Part shown: one piece after another, positions 9,399-17,520 of the stretch
Numbering within the stretch: the first letter of the stretch is position 1
How the letters are laid out: the number at the start of each line of letters is the position of its first letter
Source of the DNA: SAR324 cluster bacterium
GTDB taxonomy: Bacteria; SAR324; NAC60-12
DNA length: 64,000 nucleotides
Reading direction: 5' to 3'
Assembly (NCBI GenBank): GCA_028281495.1
Contig: JANQJU010000064.1
Location: 558,001-622,000, forward strand
Notes under the pieces: model-generated
Seen by the model: the letters and a program-made list of their open reading frames with translations, nothing else
The model's database searches: none
What the model was told of the DNA's origin: nothing
Program-made: the position numbers and the translations under genes

Positions 9399-9758
9399 AT
9401 CCTCCTCCAACTTAAATTAGTAAGAGTTAATCCCTTTCACTCGGTTGAAAATGATAGCTTTCCCTCCGAGTGGTTTGACTTCCTAAGACTTTTCTTAACA
9501 CACTTTCCAGGGTTTCAGTAGTGGAATCGTGGTCGAAACCGAAGAACGATTTCCAAGATACGGTCTTTTCCGAATTTTAAAGAAAAGCTACATCTAAAAA
9601 GAAAGGAAAGTTATTATAGCAAGGCGAAAAATCGGCAATGAAAAGATTAAAAGGAGCGAACCAAACCAAAGTTAGACTTAGGAAGATTTAAACGAAGAGG
9701 TAATCGTGAGGTAAGAGGAAAAGACCCCATGACCTGGGATCTTTTCCAAAAATCAAAC
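9399..9758 (-). other. Intergenic region between clpA and the acyl-CoA ligase gene
   Basis: 360 bp without a convincing gene. It holds the Shine-Dalgarno and presumably the promoter of the ligase-plsB operon at its left end and the clpA 3' hairpin at its right end. Weak overlapping reading frames here show no recognisable protein. No boxed riboswitch or tRNA was seen. Confidence 0.6.
9717..9747 (-). terminator. Hairpin downstream of clpA
   Basis: Starting 12 bp past the clpA stop, the plus strand reads GGAAAAGACCCC, a short loop, then GGGATCTTTTCC: a stem of about 12 bp with one mismatch. It is well placed to end the clpS-clpA transcript. It lacks a long U-tract on the minus strand, so it may be an imperfect intrinsic terminator or a 3'-end stabilising hairpin. 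Confidence 0.5.
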
Positions 9759-11999
9759 TTAGGAATAAGTAAAGGTGAGTTTATCGTCTTTAACTTCGAT
9801 ATGAACTTGGCCGCCATTTTCCAATTTGCCAAACAAAACCTCGTCGGCAAGGACGGTTTCGATCTCTTTTTGAATCAAGCGATCCATGGGACGCGCTCCG
9901 AATTTCGCGTCATAGCCATTTTTCGCCAGCCACTTTTGAGCGCCTTCAGAAACGTTGATGACAATTTTTTTACCGGTCAACTTTTGTTCTAAAGCAATGA
10001 TGAATTTATCTACAACCTTAAGAATTACCTCCTCTGGTAAAGCGTTGAACTGAATAATTCCGTCCAAACGATTGCGAAATTCAGGTGTGAATGTTTTTTC
10101 CAACGCTTGTTTCGGAGACTTGGGAGGATTGTCTCCAAACCCAATGACATTGGCACTCATTTCTGAAGCACCCACGTTTGATGTCATGATGATTACCACG
10201 TTACGAAAATCTGCCTGACGGCCATTGTTATCAGTCAGTTTTGCGTGATCCATGACCTGTAGAAGAATATTAAAAATATCTGGATGAGCCTTTTCGATTT
10301 CATCGAGCAATAATACGGCATGAGGGTGTTTTCGAATAGCGTCTGTAAGCAGACCTCCTTGATCAAATCCAACATAGCCTGGGGGGGCACCGATCAAACG
10401 AGAAACCGCGTGCTTTTCCATATATTCACTCATGTCAAATCGCTCGAAGTGCGTCCCCATGATTGCAGATAGCTGTTTCGCTACTTCAGTCTTACCAACG
10501 CCAGTAGGTCCTGCGAAGAGGAAAGACCCAACTGGTTTTTCTGGGTTCCCTAAACCAGCACGAGACCGCTTGATCGCAGTGGCTAAAGTAGTGATTGCTT
10601 CATCTTGGCCAAAGACGCGCATTTTCAGATCTCTTTCCAGATCTTTCAGTTTGTCTTTATCTGAAAGCGTCATGCGTTGGATAGGAACTCTCGCTATTTT
10701 TGCAACGACTTGTTCCACATCCTGAGCATTCACGACCTTTCTCTTTTTTGTGGAACTTCGTAGTTTTACTGCCGAACCCACCTCATCGATCACATCAATT
10801 GCCTTGTCGGGGAGATATCGATCATTAATGTATTTTGCAGAAAGCTCAGCAGCGGATCGAAGTGCCCCTAAAGTGTAGCGCAACTGGTGATGTTTCTCAT
10901 AATGACTCTTTAGGCCTTTGAGGATTTTTATCGATTCTTCGACTGAAGGCTCAGTAATATCAATCTTTTGAAAACGGCGAGATAGGGCATGGTCTTTATC
11001 GAAGGATTTTTTGTACTCCTCATATGTGGTTGACCCGATACAACGAATTTCGCCTTTGGCTAATGCAGGTTTGAGCAAGTTGGAAACGTCCATAGAACCT
11101 CCACTCGTCGCACCAGCACCAACAATTGTGTGAATTTCGTCGATGAACAAGATAGATCGTGCTTTCTTTTTCAGAGCTTTCAAGACGGCCTTGATCCGTT
11201 GTTCGAAATCTCCACGAAACTTTGTACCTGCTAACAACGCACCAATATCCAAAGAAAATATTTCGGCTCCTTGAATTAAATCAGGAACCGCATCTTGAAA
11301 AATTTTTAATGCAAGCCCTTCAGCAATTGCGGTCTTTCCAACTCCCGGGTCCCCTACATAAATTGGGTTGTTTTTGCGCCGTCTACATAGAATTTGGATC
11401 GTGCGTTCCAATTCATATTCACGGCCGATCAATGGATCCAACTTACTTTCAGCCGCCAGTTGAGAAAGATTCAGTGTATATAATGCCAAAGGATCACGTT
11501 CAGGACGCCCTTCGATTTCTTCGCCTTCTTCGTCCAAATCCTTTGCATCGAGTTCGTCTTCTTCATCAACAGCAACCTTGGAGATGCCGTGTGAAATATA
11601 ATTGAGCAAGTCCAGTCGCGTGATACCTTCTTTTTGGAGAAAGTAAGAAGCATGTGATTTTGACTCGCGGTGGATTGCTACTAAAACATCTCCAACGTCG
11701 GCAGTTGTTTTTCCAGCACTGTTCACATGCATAACCGCAAGATGCAAAACTCTTTGTACGGCTAGTGTTTGTTGGGGAGTGTTATCATTTAACGGAATGA
11801 TTTCCTGCTGATTGAAGAATTCTTCCAATCCTTGCTTGATACGTTCGATGTTCCCGCCGCAATGCTTTAGAATTCTATGGCCCGTTTCATTATGCAACAA
11901 AGCAAACAACAAGTGTTCCACACATAAATATTCATGGCCTCGATTTTTTGCTTCGCGTTGGGCTGCCATCAAACTGACTTCCAAATCTTTCGTAAACAT
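9759..11999 (-). CDS. clpA: ATP-dependent Clp protease ATP-binding subunit ClpA
   Basis: AAA+ unfoldase that feeds ClpP and receives N-degron substrates from ClpS. About 746 residues. Residues 1-140 are the double Clp N domain (EVSLMAAQREAKNRGHEYLCVEHLLFALL). The first AAA module has Walker A GDPGVGKTAIAEGLA and Walker B ILFIDEIHTIVGAG. The second has Walker A GPTGVGKTEVAKQL and Walker B VLLLDEIEKAHPDI, and ends in the ClpA D2-small domain (EFRNRLDGIIQF). The start at 11999 (MFTKDLEV) has AGGAG six bases upstream; a longer reading from 12062 would sit inside clpS. clpS ends 7 bp before it, the classic clpS-clpA operon. Confidence 0.97.
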   Translation of the reverse strand: MFTKDLEVSLMAAQREAKNRGHEYLCVEHLLFALLHNETGHRILKHCGGNIERIKQGLEEFFNQQEIIPLNDNTPQQTLAVQRVLHLAVMHVNSAGKTTADVGDVLVAIHRESKSHASYFLQKEGITRLDLLNYISHGISKVAVDEEDELDAKDLDEEGEEIEGRPERDPLALYTLNLSQLAAESKLDPLIGREYELERTIQILCRRRKNNPIYVGDPGVGKTAIAEGLALKIFQDAVPDLIQGAEIFSLDIGALLAGTKFRGDFEQRIKAVLKALKKKARSILFIDEIHTIVGAGATSGGSMDVSNLLKPALAKGEIRCIGSTTYEEYKKSFDKDHALSRRFQKIDITEPSVEESIKILKGLKSHYEKHHQLRYTLGALRSAAELSAKYINDRYLPDKAIDVIDEVGSAVKLRSSTKKRKVVNAQDVEQVVAKIARVPIQRMTLSDKDKLKDLERDLKMRVFGQDEAITTLATAIKRSRAGLGNPEKPVGSFLFAGPTGVGKTEVAKQLSAIMGTHFERFDMSEYMEKHAVSRLIGAPPGYVGFDQGGLLTDAIRKHPHAVLLLDEIEKAHPDIFNILLQVMDHAKLTDNNGRQADFRNVVIIMTSNVGASEMSANVIGFGDNPPKSPKQALEKTFTPEFRNRLDGIIQFNALPEEVILKVVDKFIIALEQKLTGKKIVINVSEGAQKWLAKNGYDAKFGARPMDRLIQKEIETVLADEVLFGKLENGGQVHIEVKDDKLTFTYS

Positions 12000-12006
12000 A
12001 CGGCTC

Positions 12007-12321
12007 CTATGCTTCTTCAATGCTACATCGAAGGGGAAATTCATACTGTCGGGCGATGGCATGTACTGCCGCTACTTTGGTTTCTGCAATTTCAAAACTA
12101 TACGTCCCACAATCGCCAATACCATGATTATGAATGTTAAGCATGATCTGCGATGCCTCGGCTGAGCTTTTATGAAAAACGGTTTCTAAAATATGTACTA
12201 CAAAATCCATCGTTGTATAATCATCGTTGTGAATTAGGACTTTGTACATCCTAGGTTTTTGTAACTGGGTTTTAGAATCGACTGCGGTATTTGTCTCAGA
12301 ATGGATATTACGATTCGCCAT
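12007..12321 (-). CDS. clpS: ATP-dependent Clp protease adaptor ClpS
   Basis: Adaptor that delivers N-end-rule substrates to ClpA. 104 residues with the family core: MYKVLIHNDDYTTMDFVVHI, whose Asn-Asp-Asp binds the alpha-amino group, then a hydrophobic pocket region, the conserved His of MLNIHNHGIG, and ETKVAAVHAIAR. The N-terminal tail of about 20 residues needed to modulate ClpA is present. A GAGG sits before the ATG, and a good sigma-70-like promoter lies about 90 bp upstream. aat (25.1-25.9 kb), which creates Leu/Phe N-degrons, is in the same window. Confidence 0.96.
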   Translation of the reverse strand: MANRNIHSETNTAVDSKTQLQKPRMYKVLIHNDDYTTMDFVVHILETVFHKSSAEASQIMLNIHNHGIGDCGTYSFEIAETKVAAVHAIARQYEFPLRCSIEEA

Positions 12322-12409
12322 AAAGCCTCGCTGACAGGTGAACTTATGAAGGGGGTGAATACAGAGGGGATAGGTGGCAATCCAGATATTCTCGGAACCA
12401 CATCCTTGA

Positions 12410-12438
12410 ATTATAGTTGAGAAAATTTCACTTTTGAA
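12410..12438 (-). promoter_or_regulatory. Predicted promoter of clpS-clpA
   Basis: On the minus strand TTCAAA (-35, 12433-12438), a 17-bp spacer and a perfect TATAAT (-10, 12410-12415). It sits between the cysE stop and clpS, with a leader of about 80 nt. This suggests clpSA is transcribed separately from cysK-cysE. Confidence 0.55.
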
Positions 12439-12442
12439 GGCC

Positions 12443-13396
12443 TTAATGTGAAATTTTCGAGTTGGAATCCGGGCATAACATCATCTCTTCCTTCTCAACA
12501 GAAGGACTCATCTCCCGGGCTTCCCAAATCACACGGCTATTGGGAGGTACGCTTCGGGTGAGCCAAACGTTCCCGCCAATGATTGAGTGTTTTCCAACCA
12601 CAGTATGCCCACCCAAGATGGTAGCTCCAGCATAAATCACTACATGATCTTCAATGGTTGGATGTCTTTTTGTGTGAGGGGTATTCCATTTCTTAAGTGG
12701 ACTTAATGCCCCTAAAGTAACCCCTTGATAGATGCGGACATAGTCTCCGATTTCGGTGGTTTCTCCAATAACGATTCCGGTCCCGTGGTCAATCATGGTT
12801 CCAATACCCAATCTTGCTCCAGGATGAATATCGATTCCAGTTTGGGAGTGTACGTATTCGCTCATGATTCTGGGAAGTAATGGAATCTTGTGTTCGTATA
12901 AAAAGTGAGCAATTCGATGCACGCTGATTGCCTGTATTCCAGGATAGCTTATGACAATTTCTTGGCGGCTTCGAGCTGCGGGGTCACCTTCGTACAGCAC
13001 GTCTACATCTTTTGCTAAAACTTCACGTAAGGTGGGTAAATATTCTAAGAATTCTAGAGCAATGCCTGAAACCCGCTTTGAGAACTGAGGGTCGTCTTGG
13101 CAATTGAACCCCTTTTGTGACACCTCCCAACACAAAACCTCTTCCATATAGTTCTGAAGCCGATGAAAGATTGAAGCGGTTTTTTGGCCAATGATATATG
13201 GCAAAGCGAGAGGGTCAAGCATCTCTTGACGAATGAAACCTGGGAAGAGCAACATTTGGATGTCTTGGACCAAAGCGACAATTTCCTCCTTCGTAGGAAG
13301 GTGTGTTTGCCCAATTCTTTCGAGGTCGGGATGCTTTTTATAGGATTGCAAAACGGCATGGACGATATCCTGTAATCGTTTTTCCGTATCGTTCAT
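12443..13396 (-). CDS. cysE: Serine O-acetyltransferase
   Basis: Acetylates serine with acetyl-CoA to give O-acetylserine, the substrate of the adjacent CysK. 317 residues. An alpha-helical N-terminal domain (1-180) has the EpsC/plant-type QEIVISYPGIQAISVHRIAHFLY. It is followed by a left-handed beta-helix of hexapeptide repeats with the signature GIDIHPGARLGIGTMIDHGTGIVIGE (in part), catalytic Asp-His, and HPTIEDHVVIYAGATILGG. The long N-terminal domain is more like the EpsC subfamily than E. coli CysE. The start overlaps the cysK stop as ATGA, so translation is coupled. The C-terminal tail does not end in the Ile that docks into CysK in many species (it ends SKISH), so complex formation is uncertain. 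Confidence 0.95.
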   Translation of the reverse strand: MNDTEKRLQDIVHAVLQSYKKHPDLERIGQTHLPTKEEIVALVQDIQMLLFPGFIRQEMLDPLALPYIIGQKTASIFHRLQNYMEEVLCWEVSQKGFNCQDDPQFSKRVSGIALEFLEYLPTLREVLAKDVDVLYEGDPAARSRQEIVISYPGIQAISVHRIAHFLYEHKIPLLPRIMSEYVHSQTGIDIHPGARLGIGTMIDHGTGIVIGETTEIGDYVRIYQGVTLGALSPLKKWNTPHTKRHPTIEDHVVIYAGATILGGHTVVGKHSIIGGNVWLTRSVPPNSRVIWEAREMSPSVEKEEMMLCPDSNSKISH

Positions 13397-14328
13397 GAAA
13401 ACCTTTTTTTATGGAGAAATAGGGGAGTGCTCATATAGTGTTCGGCTCCATCAGGTAGAATTGTCAGGATATTTTGAGAGGGACTCATTTCTTGTGCAAC
13501 CTGCAACGCCGCCCACAAGCTGGCTCCTGAAGAAATTCCGATCAATAAGCCTTCTCGTCGGGAAGCCTCCCGTGCTATCTCATAGGCATCATCTTCACGA
13601 ACCTGCATGATACGATCCACCACCTCAGGATGATAGTTTTCGGGAACAAATCCGGCACCAATGCCTTGTATCCCATGAAAACCAGGCTCTCCCCCGGAAA
13701 TCACTGGAGAATAATACGGCTCGACGGCAATGTTCTGTATTTTGGGATACGTCTCTTTCAGAATCTTACCGACACCACTCAATGTACCACCAGTCCCGAC
13801 ACCACAAACTAGACAATCTAGCCCTAGTTCTCTGAAATCAGATAAGATCTCGTGAACTGTTGTTTCTTCGTGAATTTTCGGATTGGCGGGATTGCTGAAT
13901 TGATAAACCATAAAATATCCACGTTCGTCCACCATACGCTGCGCTAACTCGATAGCCCCTTGCATCCCCATTTCACCAGCGGATAACACAATCTCAGCTC
14001 CTAAATGTTCTAATAGCGCTCGACGTTCGAAACTCATCGTGTCCGGCATAGTCAGCACCATGTTGTACCCTCGCACAACAGCAATCATAGCCAGACCAAT
14101 CCCCGTATTTCCTGAAGTCGGTTCGACTAAGGTATCTCCGGGCTTTATCTTACCTTGACGCTCTGCTTCCAAAACCATCCCTAAAGCGGTGCGATCCTTA
14201 ATGCTACCGCCAGGGTTGAATTTTTCTAGTTTCACATATACGTTTGCGTTATTCTCGCTCGTTAGATGATTGATGCGTACTACTGGAGTCTTACCGATTG
14301 TTTCGATAATATCTTGATAAATGGGCAC
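13393..14328 (-). CDS. cysK: Cysteine synthase A (O-acetylserine sulfhydrylase)
   Basis: PLP enzyme making cysteine from O-acetylserine and sulfide. 311 residues. The PLP lysine lies in KFNPGGSIKDRTAL near residue 44, the substrate loop is EPTSGNTGIGLAM near 68-80, and the phosphate-binding loop is GVGTGGTLSGVG near 175-187. The GTG start at 14328 follows an AGGAGG at good spacing. A TTGCAA-17-TATAAA promoter sits just upstream. First gene of a two-gene operon with cysE. Confidence 0.96.
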   Translation of the reverse strand: MPIYQDIIETIGKTPVVRINHLTSENNANVYVKLEKFNPGGSIKDRTALGMVLEAERQGKIKPGDTLVEPTSGNTGIGLAMIAVVRGYNMVLTMPDTMSFERRALLEHLGAEIVLSAGEMGMQGAIELAQRMVDERGYFMVYQFSNPANPKIHEETTVHEILSDFRELGLDCLVCGVGTGGTLSGVGKILKETYPKIQNIAVEPYYSPVISGGEPGFHGIQGIGAGFVPENYHPEVVDRIMQVREDDAYEIAREASRREGLLIGISSGASLWAALQVAQEMSPSQNILTILPDGAEHYMSTPLFLHKKRFS

Positions 14329-14359
14329 TGCTTATTCCTCCTGCCTAATTGTCATTCTT

Positions 14360-14388
14360 TTTATAACATTCAGCATTTCCTCTTGCAA
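14360..14388 (-). promoter_or_regulatory. Predicted promoter of cysK-cysE
   Basis: Minus-strand TTGCAA (-35, 14383-14388), exactly 17 bp, then TATAAA (-10, 14360-14365), about 32 bp upstream of the cysK GTG. The leader is too short for a riboswitch. Confidence 0.55.
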
Positions 14389-14473
14389 ATATGCGTGAAA
14401 TTTTCAAACTAGACAAGAAAATTTGGAGGCAAGAGCATTTCCTACCACAGACCCTTTCACCACGAAATTGGTT

Positions 14474-15091
14474 ATGAAACTCCTAGTAATTGCTGATGAA
14501 ATTTCTCCGTTCATTTACAACCTGTCCCTCAACAGTGAGAGACCGGAGTTTTTGAAAAATGTCGACTTCGTGATTTCGTGTGGGGATTTACCGAAATCGT
14601 ATCTCGAATACGTTGCGACCCTGCTCAATGTGCCTTGTTATTACGTCCCTGGCAATCATGACAAAGATTATGCCGTGTCGCCACCTCAAGGCTGGATTTC
14701 GTTAGATGATACCATCGTTAGGCACCAATCGCTAAATTTGATGGGATTGGGTGGATCTCCTCGGTATAATGACGAAAGCCCTTACCAATATACTGAGCTT
14801 CAAATGAAATTGCGGTACTGGAAGCTTCTTCCAAAAATCTGGCTTCATCGCAAAAAGGTGGATATTTTTGTAAGCCATGCTCCTGCATTTGGACTTGGCG
14901 ATCTTCCAGGAAGCCTTCTACATGAAGGGTTTAAGGTCTTTCGCAAGATTTTGGATCGATGGCAACCCAGCTTCTTTTTCTATGGGCATGTGCAGCTGAA
15001 TTATGGTGTCGGCCCGCGTCGCCAAACTTATGGAAAAACCGAACTCATTAACGGATATCAACATTACATTATTGAAATTCCAAACTCTTAA
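14474..15091 (+). CDS. Metallophosphoesterase family protein
   Basis: Calcineurin-like phosphoesterase of about 205 residues. Metal-binding blocks are in order: an N-terminal strand KLLVIADE, where the usual DxH is reduced to Asp, SCGDLPKSYLEYV, VPGNHDKDYAV, FVSHAPAFGLGD and FYGHVQLNYG. This layout resembles bacterial proteins that hydrolyse unknown phosphodiesters. The start is unclear: ATG 14474 puts the first beta strand at the N-terminus but has no strong Shine-Dalgarno, while an in-frame TTG lies at 14423. The gene is divergent from cysK. The substrate is unknown. Confidence 0.85.
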   Translation: MKLLVIADEISPFIYNLSLNSERPEFLKNVDFVISCGDLPKSYLEYVATLLNVPCYYVPGNHDKDYAVSPPQGWISLDDTIVRHQSLNLMGLGGSPRYNDESPYQYTELQMKLRYWKLLPKIWLHRKKVDIFVSHAPAFGLGDLPGSLLHEGFKVFRKILDRWQPSFFFYGHVQLNYGVGPRRQTYGKTELINGYQHYIIEIPNS

Positions 15092-15186
15092 GTTTTACTG
15101 CAATTGAATCCCTCTCCATCGTTTACCATCCGGTAATCTAAATTATTTCCCGTTGATTCAATCTTAATTCTATCCATACAAAATTT

Positions 15187-15195
15187 TGGTATAAT
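15187..15195 (+). promoter_or_regulatory. Extended -10 promoter upstream of the ParB/Nudix-like gene
   Basis: TGGTATAAT, an extended -10 (TGnTATAAT), with no good -35. Transcription from about 15202 would give a leader of about 120 nt containing the hairpin at 15208-15240. Confidence 0.5.
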
Positions 15196-15207
15196 TGCCT
15201 TTGTTTT

Positions 15208-15240
15208 GAGAACAGTCTTTCAGTCGAACTGAAAGTTCTC
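15208..15240 (+). other. Hairpin in the 5' leader of the ParB/Nudix-like gene
   Basis: CTTTCAG-TCGAA-CTGAAAG forms a perfect 7-bp stem, extended by GAGAA (15208-15212) pairing with TTCTC (15236-15240) across a 4-nt bulge. It starts within about 10 nt of the predicted transcription start, so it may protect the 5' end or regulate the gene. No known riboswitch class is recognised. Confidence 0.45.
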
Positions 15241-15323
15241 ATTCGTTTGCGAGGTTGGGGCAAGGATGTCTCAATACTTGTTCCACAGTTTGATTCTCAT
15301 GAACCGACTTATGGAGAGTTACC

Positions 15324-16775
15324 ATGAGTAAAGTAGTTTCTACACAACGTTTTAAAAATGCACGATGGCAGGCAACAGTAAGCTCAATTTTTGCCACCAT
15401 TACGCAAAAGGATGACAAGCTCACTTCTTTGAATGAAATCCTCAGCCTGACAAAATCAAAGAATACTCGATATTTGGGAAGCCAGACCATACTGGTGGAA
15501 AACATCATTGGGAGCGAAGGACGATACGAAGATTTTAATAAGAATTTTCTCCCTCTCAATGACGACCTTCGAGAACGTTGGGCTACGATTGACGAGTTAC
15601 ACGAAAAACAAGTCCATCTTCCGCCCATCTCTGTTTACAAGATCGACGATTACTATTTTGTGCGCGATGGGCATCACCGAGTTTCTGTCGCGAAAAGCCG
15701 GAAGCAGGAATACATCGATGCTGAAGTAGTGGAATATATGGTGAATGTTCCTATCACCAAGGAACTGACTGCCAAACATAAGATGATTATCCAAGAGCAC
15801 ACCAATTTTTTGGAAGAAACTCAGTTGGATAAATATCAAGGTGCCGAAATTCGCCTCACACAGCCGGCTTCCTATCGAGTGATGATGAATATCATTCGCC
15901 ATTATACGGAATGGCACAACACCCTAAACCAAACTCAAATGACCTTTCAAGAAGGTGCCATTGATTGGTATCGGCGTGTTTTTACGCCGTTTGCGGAAGA
16001 CGTGTATCGTAATGACATCTTGGACGAGTTTCCCAATCGCACAACTGGAGATTTGTATGTTTGGCTACAGTTGAATTGGGTTTATATGAAGGACAAGGTC
16101 AATGGCACAATGCAATATCTCAACGCTGCTGAAACAGGGGAATCCATTGATGAAGAACAGGCAAAGCAGGTTAAAGATCGCAATTTTGAACGCCATTTGC
16201 TTCGAATCATCCATGATCGACGTGAACAAGTTAGGTATGAACCGATCACAATGGCTGTTTCAGGAGTTCTCCTTTATATCAATGAACAAGGAGTCATCCA
16301 GATTGTAGTTGTTAAAAGGAAGTATCACCCATTTGAAGGACATTGGGCGTTGCCAATTGCTATGCTACGAAGTGAAGAAACACGCACCGCTTGCGCAACG
16401 CGTTGTTTCGAGCATGTGCTAGGAATCACGAGTCCGATTAAGGTGGTCAATTTCCAGACCTTTGATGAAGTCGATCGCACCCCATGGGGGCGTGTGATTT
16501 CGTTTGGAATGTTGGGAATCTATTATGGCGAGAATGTAAGACTTTCGGCGGGTGGGGTGGCTAGTGAGATACAATTAGTGGATCTGGATAAAGTCCCGAA
16601 ACTGACATTCGATCATAATGAAATTGTGTTGAATGCCTATAAGTATCTTTATAGTATCCGCAACAATTTCAGCTTTATAAAAGAGCTATTTCCGGATGAA
16701 ATTCCACTAAAATACATTATCAACCTTCTCGCCAAAATTCGCCAAATCAAACAAGATCACGATGAGTTGACTTAG
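15324..16775 (+). CDS. ParB/sulfiredoxin-like domain fused to a degenerate Nudix-like domain
   Basis: 483-residue protein of unknown role. Residues 50-140 look like a ParB/Srx-type domain: PISVYKIDDYYFVRDGHHRV followed by SVAK matches the box-II layout of ParB NTPase folds (cf. DGHHR). The middle part (150-300) is helical, with FPNRTTGDLYVWLQLNW, a motif I associate with uncharacterised ParB-related proteins, though I am not certain. Residues 308-455 look like a Nudix fold (ITMAVSGVLLYI, WALPIAMLRSEETR, RCFEHVLGI). The Nudix box is broken: the REUxEExG core reads RCFEHVLGI, so hydrolysis is unlikely and ligand sensing, as in NrtR, is an alternative. GAG-type Shine-Dalgarno before ATG 15324. 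Its 3' end overlaps the next, opposite gene by 29 bp. Confidence 0.7.
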   Translation: MSKVVSTQRFKNARWQATVSSIFATITQKDDKLTSLNEILSLTKSKNTRYLGSQTILVENIIGSEGRYEDFNKNFLPLNDDLRERWATIDELHEKQVHLPPISVYKIDDYYFVRDGHHRVSVAKSRKQEYIDAEVVEYMVNVPITKELTAKHKMIIQEHTNFLEETQLDKYQGAEIRLTQPASYRVMMNIIRHYTEWHNTLNQTQMTFQEGAIDWYRRVFTPFAEDVYRNDILDEFPNRTTGDLYVWLQLNWVYMKDKVNGTMQYLNAAETGESIDEEQAKQVKDRNFERHLLRIIHDRREQVRYEPITMAVSGVLLYINEQGVIQIVVVKRKYHPFEGHWALPIAMLRSEETRTACATRCFEHVLGITSPIKVVNFQTFDEVDRTPWGRVISFGMLGIYYGENVRLSAGGVASEIQLVDLDKVPKLTFDHNEIVLNAYKYLYSIRNNFSFIKELFPDEIPLKYIINLLAKIRQIKQDHDELT

Positions 16776-17520
16776 TTTCCCAGGCCTCTTCGAATTCCGG
16801 TTCCGGCCGAAATTCTTCCGGTGAAAATTCCTCGTGAAGAAATGGATCGGGATCGGAATCCAAGTCCTCATTCTGTTGTTTGCCTTTTTGCCGCTTCTGC
16901 TCCCTGTATTGCGTCCACTGTTTCGAGATTTCTGGCAAAACACGATCCCTTAGATGTTCCAAACAATACAATGGTAGGAGCACAACCGTTACAAACACCA
17001 TAGACAGTAAAGGCTTGATCGGAAGCTCTTCATAAAGTTTCATTCCACAAATTGTAAAAACGACAACGGTTACCACATTGGCTCCAACGCTGGTCAAGGT
17101 TAGTGATAGCCATTGTGCCCCAAGAACTCCCAGATAACCGGTATGCAGCCAAAACAACGATTTTCCTATAGGAAAACGATCACTTGGCAACCACAAAGCA
17201 TAGAGGATTGAGATAGTTAGTATGAAAACAAATCCATAATAAGCTAGGACCGGTTTTCGCATTTTTCTATTAACTGGTCGAACCAGACGAAAAAAAAACC
17301 AAGGAATTAACAGTGCCGGCGGTCCAAATAGTTCGATAAGCGTACCACCGGTCAAAGCACCGAAGAGTCCGAGCCAGTTTTGGATCCCCCCATGAGGATA
17401 TAAAGGGTGAAATAGTGTGGGGTCGTAAAAGTGAGCCGTTCCTATAGCGAGAAACAGAAACGTTGAGCACAAGATAGTAGGAATAAAAAGCCAGCGAGGG
17501 GGGGATGGCATTTGGGTCAT
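16747..17520 (-). CDS. Orphan FtsK/SpoIIIE-type 4TM membrane domain protein
   Basis: 257 residues with about four transmembrane segments (roughly 10-30, 45-80, 90-110, 130-200) and a charged acidic C-terminal tail. Residues 25-75 (DPTLFHP, GGIQNWLGLFGALTGG, LIELFGPPALLIPWFFF) closely resemble the N-terminal 4TM domain of FtsK, where NxxGxxGAxxAxxLxxxFGxxAxLLP is typical. The gamma-translocase motor that normally follows is missing, and no motor gene is adjacent. The start overlaps the coaD stop as ATGA, so it is translationally coupled. It could be a membrane partner of a split FtsK or a repurposed membrane protein. The call rests on motif similarity only. Confidence 0.6.
   Translation of the reverse strand: MTQMPSPPRWLFIPTILCSTFLFLAIGTAHFYDPTLFHPLYPHGGIQNWLGLFGALTGGTLIELFGPPALLIPWFFFRLVRPVNRKMRKPVLAYYGFVFILTISILYALWLPSDRFPIGKSLFWLHTGYLGVLGAQWLSLTLTSVGANVVTVVVFTICGMKLYEELPIKPLLSMVFVTVVLLPLYCLEHLRDRVLPEISKQWTQYREQKRQKGKQQNEDLDSDPDPFLHEEFSPEEFRPEPEFEEAWETKSTHRDLV

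Noticed and set aside
16707..16943. Other antisense ORFs over real genes, such as this one
   Set aside because: These are frame shadows of convergent or opposite genes with clear families.
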